DNA of 21,339 bases from a virus, in the IMG/VR virus record IMGVR_UViG_3300009164_003561, positions 1-21,339 of that record, one strand, 5' to 3'. Each line of letters opens with the position of its first letter. Position 1 is the stretch's first letter. The notes beneath the pieces were generated by a model. That model ran no database searches, was not told the DNA's origin, and worked only from the letters and a program-made list of their open reading frames with translations. Shown piece after piece: positions 7,659 through 13,851 of this stretch. The translations under genes were made by a program, and so were the position numbers.

Positions 7659-8645
7659 ATGACAAAATTCTTTTGTCCTGCACCCTGGAAGGCACTGTAT
7701 TCCCATGTTAACGAAATGGCAGTGTGCTGTGCAAGTACACGCAAGTTCAAAATGTCCCCCAGTGAGTTTTTAAACAGTGACTATTTAAAAGAATTAAAAG
7801 AAAAGTTTTTACGTGGTGAAATAGACGACACTTGTTCTTATTGTGTTGATGCAGAAGCTAATAATTTACAAAGTATTAGGCATCACTTCATTGAAAGATA
7901 TGGAGAAGATACAAAAGAAACTCTTTCACATATGGAACTTCGTGCAAGTAACTTATGTAATTTTCAATGTAAGATGTGCGATGCAGATAGTAGTTCGTTG
8001 ATTGCAGGAACGATAAAAACAGTATCCACTGACAATTGGCAAGAAGTATTAGAATTAAGTGAAAATCTAAAATCACTGACGTTAACGGGCGGTGAGCCTA
8101 TGATAATAAAACAATATTATGAATTGTTAGATCACTTAATTGAAAAAAATAAAACAAATATTATTTTACGCATCTATACCAACTGTAGTTCATACAATCC
8201 TATTTTTATAGAAAAAATACTAAAATTTAGAACTGTACTACATCTAAGCATTGACGGAGTGGGCAATACTGCGGAGTTGCAGAGAATAGGAACAGATTGG
8301 AACTCAGTCAATGACAATGTCCATAAGTTTCTAAAATTACCCGTGGGTGTAGTATTTCACACAACGTTTACATCATTGAATATAACTGATGTTTTTTCTC
8401 TGTCTAAATACTATGTAGAATTGAATAAATTAAAATCAAAGTTATTTTTTATGGCACACTCGGTGGCTGGGAACAATGAATTTAATCTAGCAAACATGGA
8501 TGACGCCGCAAAAAAATTAGCCATAGATGAAATAGACAAATCATTGAAAATACTAAATGAAGAATGCCTCCTCAAGTTTAAAGGTGAATTGGTGTCCATT
8601 AAGAAAGTATTAGAAAATACATTAAAAATCCCTGCATCTATGTAA
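7659..8645 (+). CDS. Radical SAM enzyme, phage twitch-domain type
   Basis: This 328-residue radical SAM protein has the [4Fe-4S] motif C100-NFQ-C104-KM-C107 and the GGEP SAM-binding motif at 144-147. The N-terminal part carries further cysteines (C6, CC at 23-24, CSYC at 59-62), as in phage radical SAM proteins with an auxiliary-cluster twitch module placed before the barrel. The LHLSIDG strand near 195-201 fits the TIM-barrel core. The substrate is unknown; relatives modify peptides, nucleotides or sugars. It starts 17 nt after the secreted His-rich gene, and functional pairing is possible but unproven. Confidence 0.85.
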   Translation: MTKFFCPAPWKALYSHVNEMAVCCASTRKFKMSPSEFLNSDYLKELKEKFLRGEIDDTCSYCVDAEANNLQSIRHHFIERYGEDTKETLSHMELRASNLCNFQCKMCDADSSSLIAGTIKTVSTDNWQEVLELSENLKSLTLTGGEPMIIKQYYELLDHLIEKNKTNIILRIYTNCSSYNPIFIEKILKFRTVLHLSIDGVGNTAELQRIGTDWNSVNDNVHKFLKLPVGVVFHTTFTSLNITDVFSLSKYYVELNKLKSKLFFMAHSVAGNNEFNLANMDDAAKKLAIDEIDKSLKILNEECLLKFKGELVSIKKVLENTLKIPASM

Positions 8646-8703
8646 TAATACAGTAACATTATTTTTCTTAAATACAATATCGCTGGTTGGTGGCGTATAA
8701 TAG

Positions 8704-8756
8704 GATAAATAACCAATACTAAGGGCTTATAATGAGCCCTTAGTCTTGGCTAAATA
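8704..8756 (+). promoter_or_regulatory. Leader with two late-promoter-like elements
   Basis: GATAAATA (8704-8711) and GGCTAAATA (8748-8756) both resemble the late promoter motif and precede the small basic gene at 8794. Between them lies a dyad with 9-bp arms CTAAGGGCT (8719-8727) and AGCCCTTAG (8735-8743) whose 7-nt loop is TATAATG. It could be a terminator for the radical SAM gene, although no T-tract follows, or a control element. Confidence 0.4.
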
Positions 8757-8757
8757 A

Positions 8758-8777
8758 AAAACAGTATATACTGTTTT
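8758..8777. repeat. Perfect 20-bp palindrome before an RBS
   Basis: AAAACAGTATATACTGTTTT is a perfect 20-bp inverted repeat. It ends 3 nt before AAGGAGG (8781-8787), the strongest Shine-Dalgarno sequence in the window, which serves the ATG at 8794. It may be a DNA operator or an RNA hairpin controlling that gene. Confidence 0.6.
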
Positions 8778-8793
8778 ATAAAGGAGGTGGGCT

Positions 8794-8952
8794 ATGAAAC
8801 AAAAGAAACTTGTAAAAGAGTTGTACCAGGCTTGCTTCGACCACGACGCTGAAAAGATTGCTGAACTTAAAAAAATTGAGTTCGCTAAAATCGCAAAACG
8901 CCGAGCCGAAGGCAGACCGTTCACAAATCGTTGGACCGTTGTTCAGCTATAA
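8794..8952 (+). CDS. Small basic phage protein, 52 aa
   Basis: This ORF starts [18 protein letters not shown] and ends WTVVQL, with TAA at 8950-8952. It is lysine/arginine-rich and mostly alpha-helical ([23 protein letters not shown], then [13 protein letters not shown]). The near-perfect AAGGAGGTG 7 nt upstream and the dedicated terminator right after the stop indicate a strongly expressed, single-gene unit. The family is not known to me. The basic helical character would suit a nucleic-acid or host-protein binding factor, which is inference only. Confidence 0.72.
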   Translation: MKQKKLVKELYQACFDHDAEKIAELKKIEFAKIAKRRAEGRPFTNRWTVVQL

Positions 8953-8953
8953 T

Positions 8954-8981
8954 AAAAAAGCACCCCCAGGGGTGCTTTTTT
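8954..8981. terminator. Bidirectional intrinsic terminator
   Basis: A-tract, GCACCC / GGGTGC stem (8960-8965 with 8970-8975), then a T-tract at 8976-8981. The A and T tracts make it work on both strands, serving the plus-strand 52-aa gene and the convergent minus-strand gene ending at 8991. Confidence 0.85.
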
Positions 8982-8990
8982 ATGGGCAAG

Positions 8991-9638
8991 TTAATTCACA
9001 AGTTCGTCAACAAATTTTAGCAGTAAATCATGATGATGGCCCTGATGCCAATATTGGTTAATGTACTGTCTAGGCTTTTCATACCAATATTCTTGGCTCT
9101 CAGGATGGCATCCAATTATACCAATTCTGTTTTGTATAATAGCCATGGGATCTCCGTTGGCATAGGTAGCAATAGTTTTGAATTTATTTGTATTACCAAC
9201 TAGGGCACAACCATCATAAAAGAACATCTTTTCCTGCTCTCCTTTCCAGTCTATAGTTGCCACAGTTGAAAAGCTACGTCTAATGTCTGCGCTAGGTCTA
9301 TTGATATATTGTACAGCATCCACATCTTCTAAAATATCAAAGTAATGGCTACCTGCCCAATAGGCACCCATACATATTCCAAGATAATATCCACCACGAG
9401 CAACAAAATCTGCTACTAAGTTTTCCTTTTTCCGTTTGAAAAAGTTATTATAACTTTCACTGTCACCAATGCCTCCGGGAAAGGCTATGATATCAGTTTT
9501 ATCAAGTAAGTCTAGTGTGAGTTCGTTCTCTGAGAATAGCGTGATATTGTATTTGGAAGACAGCGATTGTATCATCCCATCACAGCAGTCCTGCGAACAC
9601 TCGGGATGGTGTCTAAACAATGCTATATTTGGACGCAT
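8991..9638 (-). CDS. BPL_N-like class I glutamine amidotransferase fold protein
   Basis: This 215-residue protein with a GATase1-like fold resembles the N-terminal domain of eukaryotic biotin-protein ligase (BPL_N). Key sites are FPGGIGDSESYN (53-64), the nucleophile elbow GICMGAYWAG with C89 (87-96), and GCHPES with H178 and E180. In the BPL_N family the enzymatic role is not established. Here it stands alone on the minus strand between convergent and divergent plus-strand genes. The start at 9638 has no Shine-Dalgarno sequence; a perfect TATAAATA lies 5 nt upstream of the ATG, predicting a leaderless late transcript. Confidence 0.72.
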   Translation of the reverse strand: MRPNIALFRHHPECSQDCCDGMIQSLSSKYNITLFSENELTLDLLDKTDIIAFPGGIGDSESYNNFFKRKKENLVADFVARGGYYLGICMGAYWAGSHYFDILEDVDAVQYINRPSADIRRSFSTVATIDWKGEQEKMFFYDGCALVGNTNKFKTIATYANGDPMAIIQNRIGIIGCHPESQEYWYEKPRQYINQYWHQGHHHDLLLKFVDELVN

Positions 9639-9643
9639 ATTAC

Positions 9644-9651
9644 TATTTATA
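9644..9651 (-). promoter_or_regulatory. T4-type late promoter, leaderless geometry
   Basis: TATAAATA read on the minus strand matches the T4 late consensus exactly and ends 5 nt before the ATG of the amidotransferase-like gene. In T4 the start point lies about 5-6 nt after this element, so the transcript should begin at or next to the AUG. Confidence 0.7.
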
Positions 9652-9696
9652 AACTCAAATTCTTTTAAGATGTAACGCTTCTGTAATTGAATTTTA

Positions 9697-9704
9697 GGTA
9701 AATA
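9697..9704 (+). promoter_or_regulatory. Late-promoter-like element, leaderless geometry
   Basis: GGTAAATA ends 5 nt before the ATG of the LpxH-like gene at 9710, the same spacing as at three other genes in the window. It deviates from TATAAATA in its first two bases. Confidence 0.5.
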
Positions 9705-9709
9705 TTGGT

Positions 9710-10600
9710 ATGGTAGCTACTAAAACATATCGTAGTATTTTTATCAGTGATGTTCATTTAGGTACTCGTGATTGTAAAGCAGAGCAATTAAATAACTTTT
9801 TAAAGCATAATACCTGTGATACCCTGTACCTAATAGGCGATATAATAGATGCTTGGCGCATACAACAAAATAAATGGCGCTGGAAACAAAGTCATACTAA
9901 TGTTGTTCGTCGTGTACTAGGTCACGCTAAACGTGGCACTAGAGTTGTTTATATAGCAGGTAATCACGATGAGTTTTTACGCCCTATGATACCATATGGG
10001 TTTAGTTTTGGTTCAATCGAGATACATAATCAAACAGAGCACATAGGTGCAGATGGACTACATTATCTTGTTGTTCACGGTGATTTGTTTGATGGCATTA
10101 CTAGGCTAGCACCTTGGTTATCATTTTTAGGAGACAGAGCATATGATATCATTTTATCGCTTAATAGCAAGTTCAATTGGATACGCCATCGCTTTGGTTT
10201 TGGGTATTTTAGTCTTAGTCAATATCTCAAACATCGAGTAAAAAAAGCTATAGACTTTATGTTCAAGTTTGAACAGAATCTAGCAGGCTATTGTAAAAAG
10301 CGTGGCTTCGACGGAGTTATCTGTGGACACATACATCACGCAGAAATAAAAAATATTGATGGGGTAGTATATATGAATGACGGCGACTGGGTAGAGAGTT
10401 GTACTGCACTTGTAGAACATCACGATGGCCGCTGGGAAATAGTTACTTGGACCAAGGAGAAAGACAATGTGGATACTAATACTGATAGCAGTTCACGTGA
10501 ACAACCCCCAGGACGTTCCGGGAAGAATAGAACTGGTATTCAAGGACCGGACCAGTTGCGAGACAACACTGGCGTCAATGAAGTGGCAGCTAAAGTTTAA
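9710..10600 (+). CDS. LpxH-like metallophosphoesterase
   Basis: This 296-residue calcineurin-like phosphoesterase is close to UDP-2,3-diacylglucosamine pyrophosphatases, which act in lipid A synthesis. All five metal motifs are present: SDVHLG (13-18), GDIIDAW (43-49), GNHDE (84-88), HGD (123-125) and GHIHH (206-210), followed by NDGDWVESCTALVE. The enzyme fold seems complete by about residue 250. The last 44 residues (NVDTNTDSSSREQPPG onward) are low-complexity and polar. They coincide with an out-of-frame small ORF (10467-10637), so the tail looks like an overprinting by-product. Substrate could be lipid A precursor or another nucleotide-linked compound. The next gene but one is a GT2 glycosyltransferase. 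Confidence 0.85.
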   Translation: MVATKTYRSIFISDVHLGTRDCKAEQLNNFLKHNTCDTLYLIGDIIDAWRIQQNKWRWKQSHTNVVRRVLGHAKRGTRVVYIAGNHDEFLRPMIPYGFSFGSIEIHNQTEHIGADGLHYLVVHGDLFDGITRLAPWLSFLGDRAYDIILSLNSKFNWIRHRFGFGYFSLSQYLKHRVKKAIDFMFKFEQNLAGYCKKRGFDGVICGHIHHAEIKNIDGVVYMNDGDWVESCTALVEHHDGRWEIVTWTKEKDNVDTNTDSSSREQPPGRSGKNRTGIQGPDQLRDNTGVNEVAAKV

Positions 10601-10637
10601 CAATTTCAAGGTAGAAGGCAAATGTCAAAAACAATAA
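10467..10637 (+). CDS. Hidden 56-aa membrane/exported protein overlapping two genes
   Basis: This ORF reads MWILILIAVHVNNPQDVPGR... and ends KFNNFKVEGKCQKQ, with stop TAA at 10635-10637. It overlaps the last 134 nt of the LpxH-like gene in a +1 frame and the first 16 nt of the GT2 gene. Support: AAGGAG at 10454-10459 is spaced 7 nt from the ATG; there is a clean hydrophobic N-terminus typical of a signal or anchor; and the composition is sensible with two Cys. By contrast the LpxH-like frame becomes low-complexity over the same bases. The pattern (hydrophobic start, NNP.D.PG, VEGKC end) matches small phage proteins I recall only loosely. Confidence 0.72.
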   Translation: MWILILIAVHVNNPQDVPGRIELVFKDRTSCETTLASMKWQLKFNNFKVEGKCQKQ

Positions 10638-11338
10638 GTGAAAAAATTACCATTGTAGTACCTTGCAAGAATGAGGAAAATTACATACACCATTTGTTGG
10701 ATGCTTTACGTGGACAAGACATAGGTGATACTAGGATTATTATTGCAGACTGTTCTACTGACGCGACCAGACGTATTATAGCTGACAATAGTTTTGGATT
10801 GAACATAGAAGTCATTGACGGTGGACCTGTTAGCATCGCCAAGAACAATGGCGCTAGTTTAGTCACTACCCCATACATTTTATTCATTGACGCAGACGTG
10901 CGCTTCTTTAAATACACTGTTATACAAGATGCTGTTAATTTGATTGAGTCTAAGAATTTAGATCTTATTGGACTAAGCATTAAATGTTATGATCGTGACC
11001 CACGAGCACATCTTGGATTCATTATTTTCAATACTATAAATCATGCTATGAAATATTTTTCTCCATTTGCAGTGGGAGCCTTTATGCTGACACGCAGAGA
11101 CAAGTTTGAAGAATTCGGTGGCTTCCCTGAAAACTTTGCAACAAGCGAAGATTACTTCTTATCCCGTAAGTACAATCCAAGAAAGTTTAGAATTATGAGA
11201 CATCATTTTGGACAAGATTCACGTAGGTTTAAGAAGATGGGATATCTTGGCATGGCCAAATATCTGGTCAAGAACTTTGCTAACCGTAACAATAAGAAAT
11301 ATTGGGATAGTTTGGATTCAACCAAATATTGGGGTTGA
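10622..11338 (+). CDS. Family 2 glycosyltransferase
   Basis: This 238-residue GT-A-fold enzyme starts with ITIVVPCKNEENYI (9-22), the classic GT2 nucleotide-sugar strand. It continues with the SIAKNNGAS region (71-79), the metal-binding D-x-D as FIDADV (D90, D92), and a catalytic-type SEDYFLSRK (E176, D177). A short amphipathic C-terminal part (MGYLGMAKYLVKNFANR) may touch the membrane. It would transfer a sugar to a host envelope glycan or to a phage component. It starts inside the hidden small ORF. Its TGA stop (11336-11338) lies within the -35 box of the tmRNA promoter. Confidence 0.87.
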   Translation: MSKTISEKITIVVPCKNEENYIHHLLDALRGQDIGDTRIIIADCSTDATRRIIADNSFGLNIEVIDGGPVSIAKNNGASLVTTPYILFIDADVRFFKYTVIQDAVNLIESKNLDLIGLSIKCYDRDPRAHLGFIIFNTINHAMKYFSPFAVGAFMLTRRDKFEEFGGFPENFATSEDYFLSRKYNPRKFRIMRHHFGQDSRRFKKMGYLGMAKYLVKNFANRNNKKYWDSLDSTKYWG

Positions 11339-11363
11339 CAAATAATAAATACTGTGCTATAAT
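11335..11363 (+). promoter_or_regulatory. Consensus sigma70 promoter of the tmRNA gene
   Basis: TTGACA (11335-11340) and TATAAT (11358-11363) are spaced exactly 17 nt apart, with TGC (11355-11357) making an extended -10. This is a fully consensus, constitutive-type promoter. The expected start is near 11370. A late-like ATAAATAC (11344-11351) lies in the spacer. Confidence 0.85.
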
Positions 11364-11369
11364 ACAAGT

Positions 11370-11718
11370 TATTGCTGTATGAAGCGATGTAAAATAAGTT
11401 CAAGACGCGGGGGCAGTGCCCGCCAGGTCCACCATAAAGCATATTGGTTACTATCTGTGTCCAAGAAGGTAGTGTAATATCGAGAGACACCACTCCAGTA
11501 TGTTTTATAATGGGCCTGACACAGGATCGATTGGGCAAAGAGTAACAGAGTGGACAGCTCGGCAATGTAGAAGCCGTTAGGACAGGGGTAACCCGGTCGA
11601 AGAAGCAAAACAAAGTAAACGCAAACGACTCACAGTTCGCATTAGCTGCCTAAACTCAGCTTAGGGTAAGACATACCTCGTAACAGAAACTCTAGAAAGG
11701 CTCTTCGGAGCCTTTTCT
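11370..11718 (+). ncRNA. ssrA: Circularly permuted (two-piece) tmRNA
   Basis: This transfer-messenger RNA rescues stalled ribosomes and tags the nascent peptide. The gene order is permuted. The acceptor piece comes first: T-stem GCGGG/CCCGC (11407-11411, 11419-11423), acceptor 3' strand CAGGTCC (11424-11430), discriminator A and encoded CCA (11432-11434). An intervening segment follows (about 11435-11511). The coding piece then begins GGGCCTGACACAGGATCGA (11512 on); its GGGCCTG pairs fully with the acceptor 3' strand, including a G3-U wobble, the alanine identity signal. The tag ORF starts at GCA 11621 and reads ANDSQFALAA, with TAA at 11651-11653. The mature 5' end of the acceptor piece and the 3' end of the coding piece are approximate. 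The gene has its own promoter and terminator. Permuted tmRNAs are known in alphaproteobacteria, some betaproteobacteria and cyanobacteria. Confidence 0.93.
11694..11718 (+). terminator. Intrinsic terminator of the tmRNA gene
   Basis: Stem AAAGGCTC / GAGCCTTT closed by a TTCG tetraloop (11704-11707) and ending in a short T-run (TTTTCT). It separates the tmRNA from the methyltransferase gene. Confidence 0.82.
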
Positions 11719-11722
11719 ATTA

Positions 11723-11730
11723 ACTAAATA
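11723..11730 (+). promoter_or_regulatory. Late-promoter-like element, leaderless geometry
   Basis: ACTAAATA ends 5 nt before the ATG at 11736, and no Shine-Dalgarno sequence exists in the gap after the tmRNA terminator. Same geometry as at 9638 (minus), 9710 and 20923. Confidence 0.5.
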
Positions 11731-11735
11731 TCTAT

Positions 11736-12557
11736 ATGATACAATTAAACTATAACTTAAACAACAAGGACGTCTCGATCTCATGGTCGAATAAAGAAGT
11801 TTTTAGGGAGGTGGTTGGACTACAAACAAGTTGGTTTGGATATACCTCAGATGAATTAACAGATGAGATATTGCTGAGTAAATTGCACTCTGAATACATT
11901 GGGTTTATGGAGTCTGTTCTAGAAAACACACGATTACCTGAGAATCCAGTAATACTAGACATAGGATCTGGGAATAGTATTATAGATCTTGCCCTATACA
12001 AATATTTTGATAAAAAAGCAAAATTTTATCTTTTAGATGGCGATAAACTATTCCCTCCACTGTATACTAAAGAAATAAATCTACATGATAGTAACTTTAT
12101 AACATTCAATACCTGGGAGCCTGTATTAGATGCAATTAAAACCAATGACTTCGATGTTAACGACTTTACTTTTTTGGTTCCAAACACAGAATGGAACGGA
12201 GAAGAATACGTACCCTCGAAAAAATCCGATGCCCAATTTGAAAATATTCAGGTTGACATGATCATATCTAAAAGTTCTTGTGGTCTACATTATCCTATTA
12301 ATATATATTGGGAAAAGATCCTGCAGATATTAAAGCCCGGTGGCTGGTTGTATGTTGCTCCTATGATAAACATAGGAAATCAATTTGAATTTGTTTCATC
12401 ACATTTAGGTGAGCCCATAAAAGTTAATACTATGTCCATGGATACAATCAAGAAGGATAGACCCAACGATTTCCTACGTTGGGAAAAATTAATGCCAGAT
12501 GCACATAACCCAAACGCAATCTGGGCATACAATGCTTTGTGGCAACGCCCACTATAA
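11736..12557 (+). CDS. SAM-dependent methyltransferase-like protein
   Basis: This 273-residue protein has a Rossmann methyltransferase core: motif I VILDIGSGNSIID (72-84), an acidic end of strand 2 in FYLLDGD (97-103), and motif post-III LQILKPGGWLYVAP (196-209). The stretch VDMIISKSSCGLHYPIN (173-189) occupies the usual motif IV place. The pattern of an N-terminal 60-residue helical cap and LKPGG suggests the putative sugar or small-molecule methyltransferases of phages rather than DNA methylases; there is no [DN]PPY. The target is unknown. The start at 11736 has no Shine-Dalgarno sequence but lies 5 nt after a late-promoter-like element. Confidence 0.75.
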   Translation: MIQLNYNLNNKDVSISWSNKEVFREVVGLQTSWFGYTSDELTDEILLSKLHSEYIGFMESVLENTRLPENPVILDIGSGNSIIDLALYKYFDKKAKFYLLDGDKLFPPLYTKEINLHDSNFITFNTWEPVLDAIKTNDFDVNDFTFLVPNTEWNGEEYVPSKKSDAQFENIQVDMIISKSSCGLHYPINIYWEKILQILKPGGWLYVAPMINIGNQFEFVSSHLGEPIKVNTMSMDTIKKDRPNDFLRWEKLMPDAHNPNAIWAYNALWQRPL

Positions 12558-12596
12558 TTTATTATTAATTTTTCCTATTGGGTCCATAAGAATATA

Positions 12597-12663
12597 TTAG
12601 CGAAAACACCATTGATTTTGCTGATTATAAAGATATATACTATACACTTAGTGAAAACACTAA
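12597..12663 (+). promoter_or_regulatory. ahpC promoter bracketed by repeated operator-like sites
   Basis: TTGATT (12612-12617) and TATACT (12636-12641) are 18 nt apart. Immediately upstream of the -35 box lies TTAGCGAAAACACCA (12597-12611); immediately downstream of the -10, at the expected start point, lies TTAGTGAAAACACTAA (12648-12663), a perfect TTAGTG-AAAA-CACTAA dyad. The two sites share TTAG[CT]GAAAACAC[CT]A and start 51 nt apart. This looks like a repressor pair flanking the promoter. Confidence 0.55.
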
Positions 12664-12692
12664 TACGAATTTTTAACTTAAAGGAAATCAAA

Positions 12693-13247
12693 ATGAAAAC
12701 AGTTGGAGATAAATTATCCCCATTCGCAGTAACAGGCGTTAACCCAGGTAAAGATGACTTCTTTACTATTACAGAAAAATCATTTGAAGGCAAGTGGAAA
12801 GTAATTGTTTACTATCCAAAAGACTTTACATTCGTATGCCCTACAGAAATTGTAGCCTACGACAAGTTATTCCAAGACTTTGCTGACCGTGATGCAGTCC
12901 TGCTAACAGGTTCAACAGACAATGAGTTTTGCAAACTGGCATGGCAACGTAGCCATGAAGACTTGAGCAAGATCAAGCACATTCAATTTGCCGACACTGC
13001 TCGTCACCAAAGCGGTGAAGAACGTGGTAGCGTGAGCTTAATTGAACAACTGGGCGTGTTCTATGCTCCAGCAGGTGCCGCACTACGTGCCACATTCATT
13101 GTTGACCCAAGCAATGAAATCCAGCACATCACTGTCAACAACTTGAATGTGGGTCGTAACCCAGAAGAAACACTTCGTGTGTTGGATGCGCTACAAACTG
13201 GCGAACTATGCGCCTGTAATCGAACAGTTGGCGGCGAGACTCTATAA
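12693..13247 (+). CDS. ahpC: Alkyl hydroperoxide reductase C, typical 2-Cys peroxiredoxin
   Basis: This 184-residue peroxiredoxin reduces H2O2 and organic peroxides in the cytosol. The peroxidatic cysteine C49 is in DFTFVCPTE, the GSTDNEFCKLAW region follows, and the C-terminal C173-A-C175 is present. The CxC tail resembles AhpC proteins that are reduced by AhpD rather than AhpF, which fits the neighbour. The start at 12693 has AAAGGAAATC upstream and matches family starts; a longer reading from TTG at 12612 would run through the promoter and is rejected. It overlaps ahpD by TAATG. Confidence 0.94.
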   Translation: MKTVGDKLSPFAVTGVNPGKDDFFTITEKSFEGKWKVIVYYPKDFTFVCPTEIVAYDKLFQDFADRDAVLLTGSTDNEFCKLAWQRSHEDLSKIKHIQFADTARHQSGEERGSVSLIEQLGVFYAPAGAALRATFIVDPSNEIQHITVNNLNVGRNPEETLRVLDALQTGELCACNRTVGGETL

Positions 13248-13753
13248 TGGCATTCATTGACGCAATCAAAACTGCGTTGCCAGACTACGCAAAAGATACC
13301 AAGTTAAATCTTGATGCTGTTCTTTTGCGTAGCACATTGGACGCAGATGTAGCCATGGGTTGTGCTGTAGCGGCATTGGCTGCAACCGGCAACGGTAAAG
13401 TATTAAGCATACTATTAGCAGACGGCCCATTACACGCAGAGTCAGCAATGACAGCCGCAAGTATCATGGCACAAAACAACGTTTGGTATCCCTACGTTGA
13501 GATGGCTGATGATCCCAGTCTAAAAGGCCTGCCAGCACAGTTACGTATGAACGCAATCGCAAGCCATGGTGGAACTACCAAGTCAAACTTTGAAGCATTT
13601 AGTTTGGCGGCAAGTATTGTAGGTAAATGTCACTTCTGTGTTAAGGCACACTACGAAACACTCAAGACGGAAGGTTACACCGTAGAGAACCTTCGTGACA
13701 TTGGCAGAATTGCCAGTGTTATGAATAGTGTCGCCAAAGTTTTGAATAGTTAA
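13247..13753 (+). CDS. ahpD: AhpD-type alkyl hydroperoxidase / AhpC reductant
   Basis: This 168-residue AhpD-fold protein has the catalytic constellation E116...C128-HF-C131-xxx-H135, with the same spacings as the characterised AhpD (Glu 12 residues before the CxxC, His 4 after the second Cys). AhpD passes electrons from a lipoyl-protein couple to AhpC and has weak peroxidase activity itself. The start codon overlaps the ahpC stop, so the two are co-translated. A strong terminator follows at 13769. It is an uncommon function for a phage and implies peroxide protection of the infected cell. Confidence 0.9.
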   Translation: MAFIDAIKTALPDYAKDTKLNLDAVLLRSTLDADVAMGCAVAALAATGNGKVLSILLADGPLHAESAMTAASIMAQNNVWYPYVEMADDPSLKGLPAQLRMNAIASHGGTTKSNFEAFSLAASIVGKCHFCVKAHYETLKTEGYTVENLRDIGRIASVMNSVAKVLNS

Positions 13754-13768
13754 GCACAATCTAACCAA

Positions 13769-13795
13769 TAAACCCGCTTCGGCGGGTTTTCTTTT
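13769..13795 (+). terminator. Intrinsic terminator, copy 1
   Basis: Stem AAACCCGC / GCGGGTTT with TTCG loop and a T-rich tail, ending the ahpCD unit. A 29-nt sequence including it (13768-13796) recurs identically at 14828-14856. Confidence 0.9.
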
Positions 13796-13814
13796 GGTGA
13801 AATTAAATGTAAGT

Positions 13815-13830
13815 TGTGCGTCGACGCACA
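13815..13830. promoter_or_regulatory. Perfect 16-bp palindrome upstream of the -10
   Basis: TGTGCGTCGACGCACA is a perfect dyad centred about 41 nt upstream of the start point predicted from TATAAT at 13852-13857. There is no -35 box, and -41 is where class II activators bind. It is GC-rich in AT-rich surroundings. Confidence 0.6.
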
Positions 13831-13851
13831 TATTTTATTAGTAGAAACGTG

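Noticed and set aside
8758-8777. LexA/SOS box
   Set aside because: The palindrome has ACAG...CTGT, the inverse of the CTGT...ACAG half-site order of LexA boxes.
9469-9675. Plus-strand ORF antisense to the BPL_N-like gene
   Set aside because: The minus-strand protein has clear family motifs and a late promoter; the plus frame shows neither.
11203-11613. Minus-strand open frames across the tmRNA locus (also 11369-11608)
   Set aside because: They are antisense to the tmRNA and to the end of the glycosyltransferase, have no ribosome binding site, and the structural RNA explains the sequence.
12612-12692. N-terminal extension of AhpC from a TTG start
   Set aside because: It reads through the promoter and operator-like repeats; the ATG at 12693 has a ribosome binding site and matches AhpC starts.
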